Shown here: positions 1 through 7,754 of the stretch, one piece after another | How the letters are laid out: each line of letters begins with the position of its first letter | How positions within the stretch are numbered: position 1 is the first letter of the stretch | Source: Verrucomicrobiota bacterium | GTDB taxonomy: Bacteria; Verrucomicrobiota; Verrucomicrobiia; Methylacidiphilales; Verrucolacustridaceae | Direction: 5' to 3' | Length of the DNA: 27,102 bases | Assembly: GCA_016876055.1 (NCBI GenBank) | Contig: VHDM01000004.1 | Span: forward strand, 1 to 27,102 | Notes under the pieces: model-generated | The model's database searches: none | What the model was told of the DNA's origin: nothing | What the model saw: the letters and a program-made list of their open reading frames with translations, nothing else | Translations under genes and position numbers: made by a program

Positions 1-934
1 GGTGAAAATTGGTGAGAAGGCCTCGCACTCTTTTGAAGTCGTAAGGTGGGTAAATAAACGCTTGGGTGCTGCCAGCATGGGGTTGGAGGTGGGGAGCAGA
101 TTCCAAGACGCGGGCGGAGGTGGTGCCGACGGCGATGACGCGATTGGCGGATGAGATTTTTTTCTCCAACCCCGGGCCGATCTCGTATTTTTCCTCGTGC
201 ATGGGGTGGTCGCGAAAATCGGAGGTCTTGATCGGGCGAAAGGTGCCGAGGCCGACATGGAGGGTGAGAAAGGCATGGTTGAGTTGGGCTAAGAGTTCCG
301 GGGTGAAGTGAAGTCCGGCGGTGGGGGCGGCAACGGAGCCGGGGATTTTGGCGTAGGTGGTCTGGTAGGAGGCAATGTCGGCGGGGTCGAAATCAGGGCT
401 CCCCTGGGCCTTGCGTGCCTTGAGGATATAGGGAGGTAGCGGAGGACGGCCGAAAGCCTGGAGGTCGAACTTTTCCCCAAGGCAACGGATCACCAGCTGG
501 CCGCCGGGGATGGTTTTTTCCACGCGGAGCAGGGGTTGGTCTGGCAGGGGGCCCTGGAGGGGGTCGGGAAAAAGGTCGGTGCCGGGGGCGAGGCGTTTGG
601 CGGGCGTGCCGAGGGCAGTCCACCAACCCGGGCTGGTTTCCTCAAGGAGAAGAAGTTCTGTGCGATTTTGAGAGCAGATGAGTCGGGCGGGAATGACCTT
701 GGAGTTGTTGAAAACCAGAACATCCCCCAAGGCAAGCAGTGTAGGAAGATCCCGGATCAGGTGATTGGAGAGGTTCTGGGATTCCCTCTGGACCAAGAGA
801 AGGCGTGCGGAATCCCGCGGGTCGGCCGGTCGAGTGGCGATCCGATCCGGCGGGAGGTTATAGGCAAGCAGGGTCGAAAGGGCCGGGGGGTGAGTTCCCC
901 TTTGACAGGGGGCGTGGCTTGGACGATGATCCAT
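1..934 (-). CDS. queA: S-adenosylmethionine:tRNA ribosyltransferase-isomerase, 3' end outside window
   Basis: QueA transfers and isomerises the ribosyl part of SAM onto 7-deazaguanine in tRNA, giving epoxyqueuosine at wobble position 34 of GUN-anticodon tRNAs; it is cytosolic. The 311 codons present show the family N-terminus (LLAYNLPPDRIATRPADPRD), the TAGLHFT motif, HVGLGTFRP and, at the window edge, YPPYDFKRVRGLLTNFH, which precedes the usual C-terminal LPKSTLLMLV region. Roughly the last 30-50 residues lie beyond base 1. The ATG at 934 gives about 20 residues before the conserved start of the family. No other ATG/GTG/TTG lies closer, so it is the best choice although it lacks a clear Shine-Dalgarno. 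It starts two bases from the divergent pilin-like gene, so its promoter must lie inside that gene. The tRNA-Asn(GUU) at the right end of the window would be a queuosine-type substrate. Confidence 0.95.
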   Translation of the reverse strand, partial: MDHRPSHAPCQRGTHPPALSTLLAYNLPPDRIATRPADPRDSARLLLVQRESQNLSNHLIRDLPTLLALGDVLVFNNSKVIPARLICSQNRTELLLLEETSPGWWTALGTPAKRLAPGTDLFPDPLQGPLPDQPLLRVEKTIPGGQLVIRCLGEKFDLQAFGRPPLPPYILKARKAQGSPDFDPADIASYQTTYAKIPGSVAAPTAGLHFTPELLAQLNHAFLTLHVGLGTFRPIKTSDFRDHPMHEEKYEIGPGLEKKISSANRVIAVGTTSARVLESAPHLQPHAGSTQAFIYPPYDFKRVRGLLTNFH

Positions 935-936
935 GA

Positions 937-1548
937 ATGCAGAAATTCTTTCATCAGATTCGCAAACTCAAGGCAAACTCCTTTACCCTCGTCGAATTGC
1001 TGGTGGTGATCAGCATCATCGGGTTGCTCGCGGGTTTGGCAGTTCCGGCGATTCAAGGGGGTTTGGACAAGGCCAAACAACAGGTGGACGTATCCAACAT
1101 CCGCCAATGCGGCTTGATTGCCTTCGGTTACGCCAACGACAGCGAAGGAAACTACTTTGGTACCAACACCGCCTTTACCTCCACGGCCTATTTTGCCAAC
1201 CTGATCAGTCTTGGCCTTCTCACTAGCACGAAAATCTTGTCGGGAAACGGCTACACGGCGGCAACCTCGACTAATAATATCACTGCAAACAACATCGCCT
1301 GGGCGGTGAACGGGCCTTTGACGTCCTCCGATGACGGACTCCTTCCTCTTTTTCTCTCCAAGAACATAGGAACCACCGCCTTGGCGTCGAACGTTTCCCT
1401 GGCCTCCGCAACGAACAGCTGGAAAAGCAAAGGACTGGTCGTTTACCGGATCGGAAATTCTGCAGAGTTCCTCCGGGCCGATAATTCCAAAAATGTCTCC
1501 TTGGGCATTGCCAGTAATGCAACCGGAGCTACGCTCTCGACCCAATAG
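937..1548 (+). CDS. Type IV pilin-like / pseudopilin protein with prepilin methylation motif
   Basis: A 203-residue protein with a short basic leader (MQKFFHQIRKLKANS), then FTLVELLVVISIIGLLAGLA, the class III signal and hydrophobic helix of type IV pilins and type II secretion pseudopilins. Prepilin peptidase would cut before Phe16 and methylate it; Glu at +5 is present. The residue before the cut is Ser rather than the usual Gly. The C-terminal 160 residues are rich in Ser, Thr, Ala and Asn and match no domain I recognise. Planctomycetes and Verrucomicrobia encode many such orphan proteins, and no secretion or pilus assembly genes lie nearby. The ATG at 937 is the only start giving a proper basic leader; no strong ribosome binding site is visible. 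It ends four bases from the convergent kinase gene. Export and processing are confident; function is unknown. Confidence 0.88.
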   Translation: MQKFFHQIRKLKANSFTLVELLVVISIIGLLAGLAVPAIQGGLDKAKQQVDVSNIRQCGLIAFGYANDSEGNYFGTNTAFTSTAYFANLISLGLLTSTKILSGNGYTAATSTNNITANNIAWAVNGPLTSSDDGLLPLFLSKNIGTTALASNVSLASATNSWKSKGLVVYRIGNSAEFLRADNSKNVSLGIASNATGATLSTQ

Positions 1549-1552
1549 ATCT

Positions 1553-2398
1553 TTATTGCGGGGCGAGTCGGCGCCGCGCGTCCTGCAGTTGCAGTAAAAG
1601 ATCGTGGTAATTCTGCCACCTTTGTTCGCTGTTCTTTTGGAGGCATTTGTCCAAGGTTATGACAGTTTGTTCCTGTGCGGTGGGGCAAAGGCTTCGAAGA
1701 GGTGGGGGGCGGTCAAACAGGTGACGTTGGGCAACTTCTTCTGCGGTCTCTGCTTCAAAGGGAGCCCGCCCTGCTAAGATGTGGTACAAGGCAGCGCCAA
1801 GGGAGTAAATGTCGCTACGTAAATCCTCCTCCTTCCGGTTGAGTCGCTCCGGGGAAACATAGTAAGGGGTTCCCCAGATCTCGTCCTGTTGGCCTAGTGC
1901 GGTGCGAGCTCCTGCCGCCAATCCGAAATCGGCCAGCTTGGGGATGTCACCGCGGCCGAAGAGAATATTGCCCGGCTTGATGTCGCGATGAATGAGGCCG
2001 GTCTCCTCATGGGCGAATTGCAGCGCCGAGGCGATGCCGATACCAATTTCCAAGACTTCCCGTTCGGGAATCTTTCCAAGTTTCTCCATTTTTTGCTCAA
2101 GACTGGGCTGGTCCAAATGCTCCATGACGAGATAGAGGCGTCCGTCCTGCTCTCCGAGAGTGTAGACTCGAATAATATTGGGATGGGCAAGGGCGGCGGT
2201 GACCTCTACCTCTTCCAAGAACTTTTGCGCAAAGGCGGGATCGTTACTCAGGTCGGCTCTTAGAATTTTTAAGGCCACCTTGCGGTTGAGCCCATGGTCC
2301 CGGCCAAGGTAGACGGTGCCCATGCCGCCTTGGCCCAGTTCCCTTTCCAACTCGTAGTTTCCAAAAAAGACCTTTTCCCCGCTGGCAGGCCCGTTCAT
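1553..2398 (-). CDS. Soluble Hanks-type serine/threonine protein kinase
   Basis: A kinase consisting of little more than the catalytic domain (281 residues), with no membrane segment, PASTA or WD repeats. Counting from a TTG eight codons upstream (base 2422), it shows the glycine loop GQGGMGTVY (about 30-38), the VALK lysine (52), HRDIKPGN catalytic loop (145-152), DFGLA (165-169) and GTPYYVSPE in the activation segment, where SPE replaces APE. All residues for phosphotransfer are present. I chose the ATG at 2398 because AGGA lies seven bases before it, whereas the TTG at 2422 has no such site. The substrate cannot be told from context: the convergent neighbour is a pilin-like gene and the divergent neighbour a nucleotide-sugar enzyme. 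About 80 bases separate it from the latter. Confidence 0.93.
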   Translation of the reverse strand: MNGPASGEKVFFGNYELERELGQGGMGTVYLGRDHGLNRKVALKILRADLSNDPAFAQKFLEEVEVTAALAHPNIIRVYTLGEQDGRLYLVMEHLDQPSLEQKMEKLGKIPEREVLEIGIGIASALQFAHEETGLIHRDIKPGNILFGRGDIPKLADFGLAAGARTALGQQDEIWGTPYYVSPERLNRKEEDLRSDIYSLGAALYHILAGRAPFEAETAEEVAQRHLFDRPPPLRSLCPTAQEQTVITLDKCLQKNSEQRWQNYHDLLLQLQDARRRLAPQ

Positions 2399-2477
2399 TC
2401 GGGTATCCTGAGTCAGAAGCAACGGAAATGCCAGTCGTCGGCTTGCCTTGGAAGGGAAAAGATTCTAGCCCAGAAGG
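2399..2477. promoter_or_regulatory. Divergent intergenic region, kinase / UDP-sugar epimerase
   Basis: 79 bases between two divergent starts; promoters for both directions are expected here or just inside the genes. I could not find a well-spaced -35/-10 pair. TAGAAT (leftward, 2462-2467) resembles a -10 box but has no -35 partner at proper spacing. AGAAGG abuts the rightward ATG and AGGA precedes the leftward ATG. Confidence 0.3.
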
Positions 2478-3428
2478 ATGCCAATCAGCGTGGTCACGGG
2501 AGGAGCCGGATTTTTAGGTTCCCATCTGACTGACCGTCTTCTGCAAGAGGGCCACCAGGTCGTGGCCATCGATAATCTAATCACGGGCAACGAAAGAAAT
2601 TTGGACCTTCTCGGTGGCCACGCGAATTTCCGCTTTCTCCGACATGATGTCACCCAGTTTCTTGAGGTGGAAGGGGCGGTAGACTACGTGTTTCATTTTG
2701 CTTCTCCGGCTAGTCCGATTGATTACCTCGAACTGCCTATCCAAACGCTCAAGGTGGGCTCGCTGGGGACCCACAACGCCCTGGGATTGGCCAAGGCCAA
2801 AGGGGCGAAGTTCCTCCTGGCCTCCACCAGCGAGTGCTACGGAGACCCGCTAGTCCACCCGCAAAAGGAGGACTATTGGGGAAATGTGAATCCGATCGGT
2901 CCGCGTGGTGTCTACGATGAGGCCAAGCGTTTTGCCGAGGCGATGACCATGGCTTACCACCGCTACCATAAAGTCGACACCAAGATCGTCCGGATCTTCA
3001 ACACCTATGGACCGCGGATGCGCTTGCGGGATGGGCGGGTGGTGCCAGCTTTCATCGGCCAAGCCCTGAAGGGAGAGCCGCTTACCGTTTTTGGGGACGG
3101 TAAGCAGACGCGGAGTTTCTGCTTCGTGAGCGACCTGGTTGACGGGATTTACCGCCTGTCCCAGTCCAACTTTCACGAGCCGGTCAACATCGGTAACCCG
3201 CGGGAACTGACTATCCTAGAATTCGCCGAACGCATCCGGCGGTTAACCGGCACAAAAAGTGAGATCGTCCGCAAGCCCCTGCCGGTGGACGATCCCAAGC
3301 AGCGTCAACCCGACATCACTCGGGCTAAAAAGATTCTCGGTTGGGAACCCAAGGTTGTCCTGGAAGACGGGCTTCGGGAAACGATCCGGTGGTTTGAGGC
3401 CAACCTCGACTCCCCCGCAAGAAAATGA
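2478..3428 (+). CDS. NAD-dependent nucleotide-sugar epimerase, UDP-glucuronate decarboxylase (UXS) type
   Basis: A 316-residue extended short-chain dehydrogenase. The N-terminal TGGAGFLGSHL (about 7-17) binds NAD; Tyr146 and Lys150 in YDEAKR form the YxxxK catalytic pair; the STSECYGDP segment supplies the catalytic Ser/Glu region. The stretches HFASPASPIDY, NTYGPRMR and VFGDGKQTRSFCFV are typical of UDP-glucuronic acid decarboxylases, which make UDP-xylose from UDP-glucuronate. A related dTDP- or GDP-sugar epimerase cannot be excluded. It would be cytosolic and feed polysaccharide or LPS synthesis, though no glycosyltransferases adjoin it. The start is fixed by the fold (MPISVVTGGAG), although the AGAAGG purine stretch directly touches the ATG. 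Its stop overlaps the next start by four bases (ATGA), implying co-translation with the protease. Confidence 0.9.
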   Translation: MPISVVTGGAGFLGSHLTDRLLQEGHQVVAIDNLITGNERNLDLLGGHANFRFLRHDVTQFLEVEGAVDYVFHFASPASPIDYLELPIQTLKVGSLGTHNALGLAKAKGAKFLLASTSECYGDPLVHPQKEDYWGNVNPIGPRGVYDEAKRFAEAMTMAYHRYHKVDTKIVRIFNTYGPRMRLRDGRVVPAFIGQALKGEPLTVFGDGKQTRSFCFVSDLVDGIYRLSQSNFHEPVNIGNPRELTILEFAERIRRLTGTKSEIVRKPLPVDDPKQRQPDITRAKKILGWEPKVVLEDGLRETIRWFEANLDSPARK

Positions 3429-4717
3429 GTCTCCGGCACTTCCTCGCCCCGACTCTGGCCGGGGGAATGATGGTTTCCGTTCTGTTTGCCCAAGAAACCA
3501 AGCCCAAGACCGCTTCCAAGGAGGAGGAGGGTCGTTACCGCAGCGCGCTTCTTTTCGCCAACGTGGTTGAGCTGATCCGGGACGATTACCTTCAGCCGGA
3601 AAAAACCGACTATGACCAGTTGACCTACTCCGCCCTCCGGGGGTTGCTGTCCTCGTTGGATCCGCACAGCCAGTTTCTTGATCCAGAAAATTATGCGATG
3701 ATTCGGACGGAGACGGAGGGGCAGTTTGGAGGCCTCGGCATCTCGGTCGGGATGGTGGACAACCAGCTTACCGTCAATGTGCCGATTCAGGGTGGCCCGG
3801 CGTTCCGGGCGGGCCTCATGCCCGGAGACCGGATTTTCAAAATTGATGGAAAAGGCATCCAAAAACTCACCATGACCGAGGCTATCCGAAAGTTGCGAGG
3901 CCGGCCCGGGTCCACGGTCACCCTGACTTTGTTTCGCCCAACCGAGGGGAGGACATGGGAGGTTCCGCTGGTCCGGGAAGTGATCCAAGTCCCGACCCTG
4001 GCGGATGTTGGTTTGCTCCCGGCAGGGTTGACCGGCGGCGAAAAAATCGGCTATCTGCGCATCACCCAATTCGGGGAGAAGACCGCGGCAGAGTTCGACC
4101 AGGCGATGGATCGGTTGGGAAAGGAGGGAGCTGTCGCGTTGGTGATGGACTTGCGGGATAATCCAGGTGGTTTGGTGGACAGCGCGGTGGAGTTGGTCAG
4201 TCGTTTTGTTCCGCCGCGGACCTTGGTGACGGCCACGGTAGGCAGGCAGGGGGCGGCGGCTCGAAGCGAGTACCTGGCCGAAGGAACGGCCCGGAGGGTG
4301 CAGTGGCCCACGGTGGTGCTGGTCAACGGGAATTCCGCCAGTGCCGCGGAAATCGTCGCCGGAGCCCTACAGGATCTGGGCCGAGCGGTGGTGGTGGGGG
4401 AACTCACTTTTGGAAAGGGGTCCGTGCAGACGGTGCAAGCCATCAGTGCCCCGGTGACGCCAGCCGTCGGGGTGCGACTCACCACGGCGCACTACACCAC
4501 CCCGTCGGGGCGAAAAATTCACGGGGTGGGCATCCAACCGGACATCACGGCGCGGATGACGTCCGCTGAGGAAAAAGCCCTGTATGAAAGCCGCAGTCCC
4601 GGCCTTCGCAAGTCGGGGCAGGCGACAGCCGAAGTGGTGGACGAGCCATTGGAGCGGGCGGTGGATGTGCTGCGGGGATGGAAAGTGGTGGCACGGCGCA
4701 CGGCCCCGGCCCGCTAA
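3425..4717 (+). CDS. S41-family C-terminal processing peptidase (CtpA/Prc-like)
   Basis: A 430-residue periplasmic serine protease with a hydrophobic N-terminus (about 1-22, ending VLFA before QE) that looks like a cleavable signal peptide. A PDZ domain follows (about 97-165, from GQFGGLGISVGM to the GRPGSTVTLTL segment), then the tail-specific protease core. The Ser/Lys dyad is Ser306 in NSASAAE and Lys331 in FGKGSVQ, 25 residues apart as in E. coli Prc and plant D1 protease. The family cuts proteins near their C-termini, acting in envelope quality control and cell-wall hydrolase processing. It overlaps the upstream epimerase by four bases and ends two bases before the proposed tsaD start, so the three genes are likely one transcript. 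Nothing is missing from the catalytic machinery. Confidence 0.94.
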   Translation: MSLRHFLAPTLAGGMMVSVLFAQETKPKTASKEEEGRYRSALLFANVVELIRDDYLQPEKTDYDQLTYSALRGLLSSLDPHSQFLDPENYAMIRTETEGQFGGLGISVGMVDNQLTVNVPIQGGPAFRAGLMPGDRIFKIDGKGIQKLTMTEAIRKLRGRPGSTVTLTLFRPTEGRTWEVPLVREVIQVPTLADVGLLPAGLTGGEKIGYLRITQFGEKTAAEFDQAMDRLGKEGAVALVMDLRDNPGGLVDSAVELVSRFVPPRTLVTATVGRQGAAARSEYLAEGTARRVQWPTVVLVNGNSASAAEIVAGALQDLGRAVVVGELTFGKGSVQTVQAISAPVTPAVGVRLTTAHYTTPSGRKIHGVGIQPDITARMTSAEEKALYESRSPGLRKSGQATAEVVDEPLERAVDVLRGWKVVARRTAPAR

Positions 4718-4719
4718 TC

Positions 4720-5745
4720 GTGCGGGCCCTCGGCATCGAGACTTCCTGCGACGAGACCGCCGCCGCCTTGGTCGAGGCGGATGAATCCCGAATCCGTCTC
4801 CTTGGACAAAAGCTGGCCACCCGTCCGGAAGAGAGCCGTGCTCTTGGCGGGATTGTGCCGGAACTCACCGTCCGGCAACACCTCGAGCTTTTGCCGGAAA
4901 TCATCCAAGGGGTGCTGAGCGGGGAAAGACCCCTGGAGGCGGTGGGCGCCACCGCCGGTCCCGGACTGGCCCCGGCCTTGTTGGTGGGGCTGGCATTGGG
5001 AAAGTCGTTGGCCTGGGCGCGGCAATCCTCCTTTCACGCCATCAACCACCTGGAAGGGCACATCTTTAGTCCGTTTGTCTCCCGTGGGAAGTGGCCCGAG
5101 TTTCCGCATCTTGCCCTGATCGCCAGCGGAGGACACACCCTGCTGGTGGACGTGCCCTCCGCCTCGCAGCGCCGGATGGTCGGCGGGACCCGCGACGATG
5201 CCGCCGGTGAGGCGTTCGACAAATTAGCAAGAATGGTGGGCCTGGGATATCCGGGAGGCCCGGAGATCGAGCGGGAGTCGGTGCGGGGGGAGGCCGGCAA
5301 AATCCAGCTGCCGCGGCCGATGAAAGGGTCGGAGGAAGGAGACTTTAGTTTCAGCGGCCTGAAAAACGCGGCGCGACTCCTGCTTGAAAAAAAACCAGAG
5401 ATCGCCCAGCCGGGAACCGCACGGGCCCATTTCTGCGCGGAGGTCCAGGCGGCGATCGCAGAGTGTCTGGCGGATCGCTGTCGGCTGGGACTCCGCCGGA
5501 CCGGGCGCAAACTTTTGACGGTAAGCGGCGGGGTCAGCGCCAATCAGGCGGTGGCCCGGGCCTTGGAGCAGGTTGCGCAGAGGGAGGGGGCAAATGTCCT
5601 GACGCCGGTCGCGGGTTGGAATACGGACAATGCCGCGATGATCGCAGCGGTGACGGCGCGACGCCACCTGGATGGGGTACAGTCAGACTGGCAAAGCGAC
5701 GTGGATCCGCGCTGGTCGGTGGAATCAGACCAGAACCGAACGTAA
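4720..5745 (+). CDS. tsaD: tRNA N6-threonylcarbamoyladenosine transferase TsaD
   Basis: TsaD transfers the threonylcarbamoyl group onto A37 of ANN-decoding tRNAs, working with TsaB, TsaC and TsaE. The protein shows LGIETSCDETAAALV at its N-terminus, the metal-binding His110 and His114 in NHLEGH, IASGGHT, the FSGLK segment and the C-terminal TVSGGVSAN and DNAAMIA motifs of the ASKHA fold. I place the start at GTG 4720, giving 341 residues and the usual distance to GIETSCDE. An ATG at 4678 would add 14 residues lying inside the protease gene and matching nothing in the family. The C-terminal tail after the AAVTARR segment is longer than needed, and its last 21 bases overlap the convergent bioD. 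No other t6A genes are in the window. Confidence 0.95.
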   Translation: MRALGIETSCDETAAALVEADESRIRLLGQKLATRPEESRALGGIVPELTVRQHLELLPEIIQGVLSGERPLEAVGATAGPGLAPALLVGLALGKSLAWARQSSFHAINHLEGHIFSPFVSRGKWPEFPHLALIASGGHTLLVDVPSASQRRMVGGTRDDAAGEAFDKLARMVGLGYPGGPEIERESVRGEAGKIQLPRPMKGSEEGDFSFSGLKNAARLLLEKKPEIAQPGTARAHFCAEVQAAIAECLADRCRLGLRRTGRKLLTVSGGVSANQAVARALEQVAQREGANVLTPVAGWNTDNAAMIAAVTARRHLDGVQSDWQSDVDPRWSVESDQNRT

Positions 5746-6369
5746 CCATCCGGGAATTTCCAACGTGGTGGCCCCGGCAGGTAATGGGGCCAGCGGCAGG
5801 TTTGACCATGCTTCCAGAATTCCCGGGTTGGTGCGGGCAGCCTCGTCCGCCGGGGCAGCCCCAAAGTTCATCACGAGACCGGGAATCCGCAAGGCGGTTT
5901 GGCGGATGGAATCCAGGGTCAGCAGGGTATGGTTCAGGGTGCCCAAGGTGGCCCGGCAAATCACCACCACCGGAAGGCCGAGTTCTTGGGCCCAATCCCG
6001 CACGGTGCGGCTCGAATCCAGCGGCACTCTCCAGCCCCCGACCCCTTCGATTAAGAAGGGCCCCGGATGGGATTCAGAAATCTCCCGCCAGTGGGAGCGC
6101 AACTGGTCCCACGGGAAGGGACGGTTCTCCAGCATTCCCGCGGCATGCGGTGCCAAGGGCACAGCAAAGTGGATGGGATTAATCTGGGGTACAGGCAAGG
6201 CCCCGCCCATCGCCTCGCGGAGGATGAGGGCATCAGCGCGATCGCCGCTCGCCACCGGCTTGAGAGCGACCGCCGGGATACCTTGGGCCCGCAGCATCCG
6301 GGTCAGCAGGGCGGTGAAGTACGTCTTGCCGACCCCGGTGTCGGTTCCGGTGATAAAAATTCCCTTCAC
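5725..6369 (-). CDS. bioD: Dethiobiotin synthetase
   Basis: BioD closes the ureido ring of dethiobiotin from 7,8-diaminononanoate, CO2 and ATP. The 214-residue protein has the P-loop GTDTGVGKT (8-16), KPVASG (about 37-42) and EGVGGW, all diagnostic. I start it at GTG 6369: this puts the glycine loop where the family has it, has AAGGAA a few bases upstream, and overlaps the bioA stop as GTGA. Longer readings from upstream lie within bioA. It is the last gene of the bioFAD cluster, and its end overlaps the convergent tsaD by 21 bases. Biotin synthase (bioB) and the pimeloyl-forming genes are not in the window. Confidence 0.94.
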   Translation of the reverse strand: MKGIFITGTDTGVGKTYFTALLTRMLRAQGIPAVALKPVASGDRADALILREAMGGALPVPQINPIHFAVPLAPHAAGMLENRPFPWDQLRSHWREISESHPGPFLIEGVGGWRVPLDSSRTVRDWAQELGLPVVVICRATLGTLNHTLLTLDSIRQTALRIPGLVMNFGAAPADEAARTNPGILEAWSNLPLAPLPAGATTLEIPGWLRSVLV

Positions 6370-7754
6370 GCCGGAAGTTCCTTCGCCAAGGCTTTGCGGA
6401 GAGCTTCCACCATCTGTTGCAGTTCGTTGGCCGTGGTGGAGTAAGGGGGCATCAGAATCAGGACATCCCCGATCGGCCGCGTGAGGAGTCCGAATTCCCT
6501 GGCGGTTTGGCAAATCCGGGCGCCCCGACGCTCAGTAGCCGGAAAAGGCCGCCGGGTCGCGCGAGCGGCCACAATTTCAACCGCAAGAATGGTGCCCTCT
6601 TGGCGGACATCCCCGACCTGGGGGTGTTTCCAAAAATCCTGAGAAAGTTCGCGGAGGTTTTGGGCCAAATCAGCCCGACGCTTCTGCTCCGCGGGATCCT
6701 GCAGCAGAGCCAGACTGGCCCGGGCCACGGCACAGCCGAGCGCGTTGGCGGTGTAGCTGTGGCCGTGGAAAAAGGTGTTTTCCGCAGGACCGTCAAAGGC
6801 CCGAAAAATCTCCTCGCTCACCAAGGTCGCGGCGAGCGGCAGGTAGCCTCCCGAGAGGCCTTTGGCCAGAGCGATGACGTCCGGGGCGATTCCTTCGGCG
6901 TGGAAGGACATGGCCGGACCGGTTCGGCCAAAGGCTGTGAGCACCTCGTCGAGGAGGATTCGGGCACCAGCCTGGCGGGCGGCCGCGCAGGTCCGTTGTG
7001 CGTATCCCTCCGGATGCATGACCATCCCGGCGGCCCCTTGGACGCGCGGCTCCAGCACCCAGGCCGCCAAATCCTTTCCGGTTTCGGCAATCGCCTCCTC
7101 GGCCTGGGTGGCGCACTCGAAGTTGCATTGCCGATAGGAACGGGCATCGGCTTTTTCCGGTTGAGCCCGATTGAAGCGGCAGCGGTAGCAAAAGGGCGCC
7201 ATCACCCGGCGGGAGGAAAAGAGAAGGGGCTGGTAGCGGCGATGAAAGTGGTCGCTGGGGCCCAGACTCATGGCGCCGACGGTATCCCCATGGTAAGCGC
7301 CGGCGGGGGAGACGAACCGAATGCGCTGCGGTTGGCCGGTCTGGGCGAAGGACTGCACAATCATTTTCAGACCGGCCTCCATGGCGGTGGAGCCGTCGTC
7401 GGAAAAAAAAACACGATTCAGCGCCGATGCTGGGCCGGGTTGGGCGAAGGCGAGAAGTTCCTGCGCCAGGCGGGCGGCCGGCTCATGCGTCAGGCCCAGA
7501 AAGGAGGAGTGGGCGATTTTTCCTAATTGGGACCGGACGGCCTCGTCGAGCCGGGGATGGCGGTGGCCGTGCAGGTTGGTCCAAATGGAGGAGTTTCCGT
7601 CCAGATACCTGCGGCCGGCCGCGTCGATCAACCAGCTCCCTTCCCCCGCGACAATGCTGACGGGTTGAAAGGATTCATCCATCCAAGCGGAATTTGCGGT
7701 GAAGGGGTGCCAGAGATGTTTCCGGTCGAGCCGGATCGTCTCGGCTGCGCTCAC
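6366..7754 (-). CDS. bioA: Adenosylmethionine-8-amino-7-oxononanoate aminotransferase
   Basis: A PLP enzyme of aminotransferase class III that converts 8-amino-7-oxononanoate to 7,8-diaminononanoate. The N-terminus DRKHLWHPFT is typical of BioA; the PLP lysine is Lys298 in ALAKGLSGGYLPLAA; LEPRVQGAAGM and the ILLDEVLTAFGRTG stretch bind cofactor. The 462 residues include a Cys-containing segment around FCYRCRFNRAQPEKA, as in Bacillus-type BioA/BioK; whether SAM or lysine is the amino donor cannot be decided from this. It starts with GTG, overlapping the bioF stop (GTGA), and its own stop overlaps the bioD start in the same way. Confidence 0.95.
   Translation of the reverse strand: MSAAETIRLDRKHLWHPFTANSAWMDESFQPVSIVAGEGSWLIDAAGRRYLDGNSSIWTNLHGHRHPRLDEAVRSQLGKIAHSSFLGLTHEPAARLAQELLAFAQPGPASALNRVFFSDDGSTAMEAGLKMIVQSFAQTGQPQRIRFVSPAGAYHGDTVGAMSLGPSDHFHRRYQPLLFSSRRVMAPFCYRCRFNRAQPEKADARSYRQCNFECATQAEEAIAETGKDLAAWVLEPRVQGAAGMVMHPEGYAQRTCAAARQAGARILLDEVLTAFGRTGPAMSFHAEGIAPDVIALAKGLSGGYLPLAATLVSEEIFRAFDGPAENTFFHGHSYTANALGCAVARASLALLQDPAEQKRRADLAQNLRELSQDFWKHPQVGDVRQEGTILAVEIVAARATRRPFPATERRGARICQTAREFGLLTRPIGDVLILMPPYSTTANELQQMVEALRKALAKELPA

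Noticed and set aside
757..1545. Leftward open frame of 262 codons
   Set aside because: Crosses the pilin-like gene and the queA start in the wrong frame; both real genes have clear family motifs.
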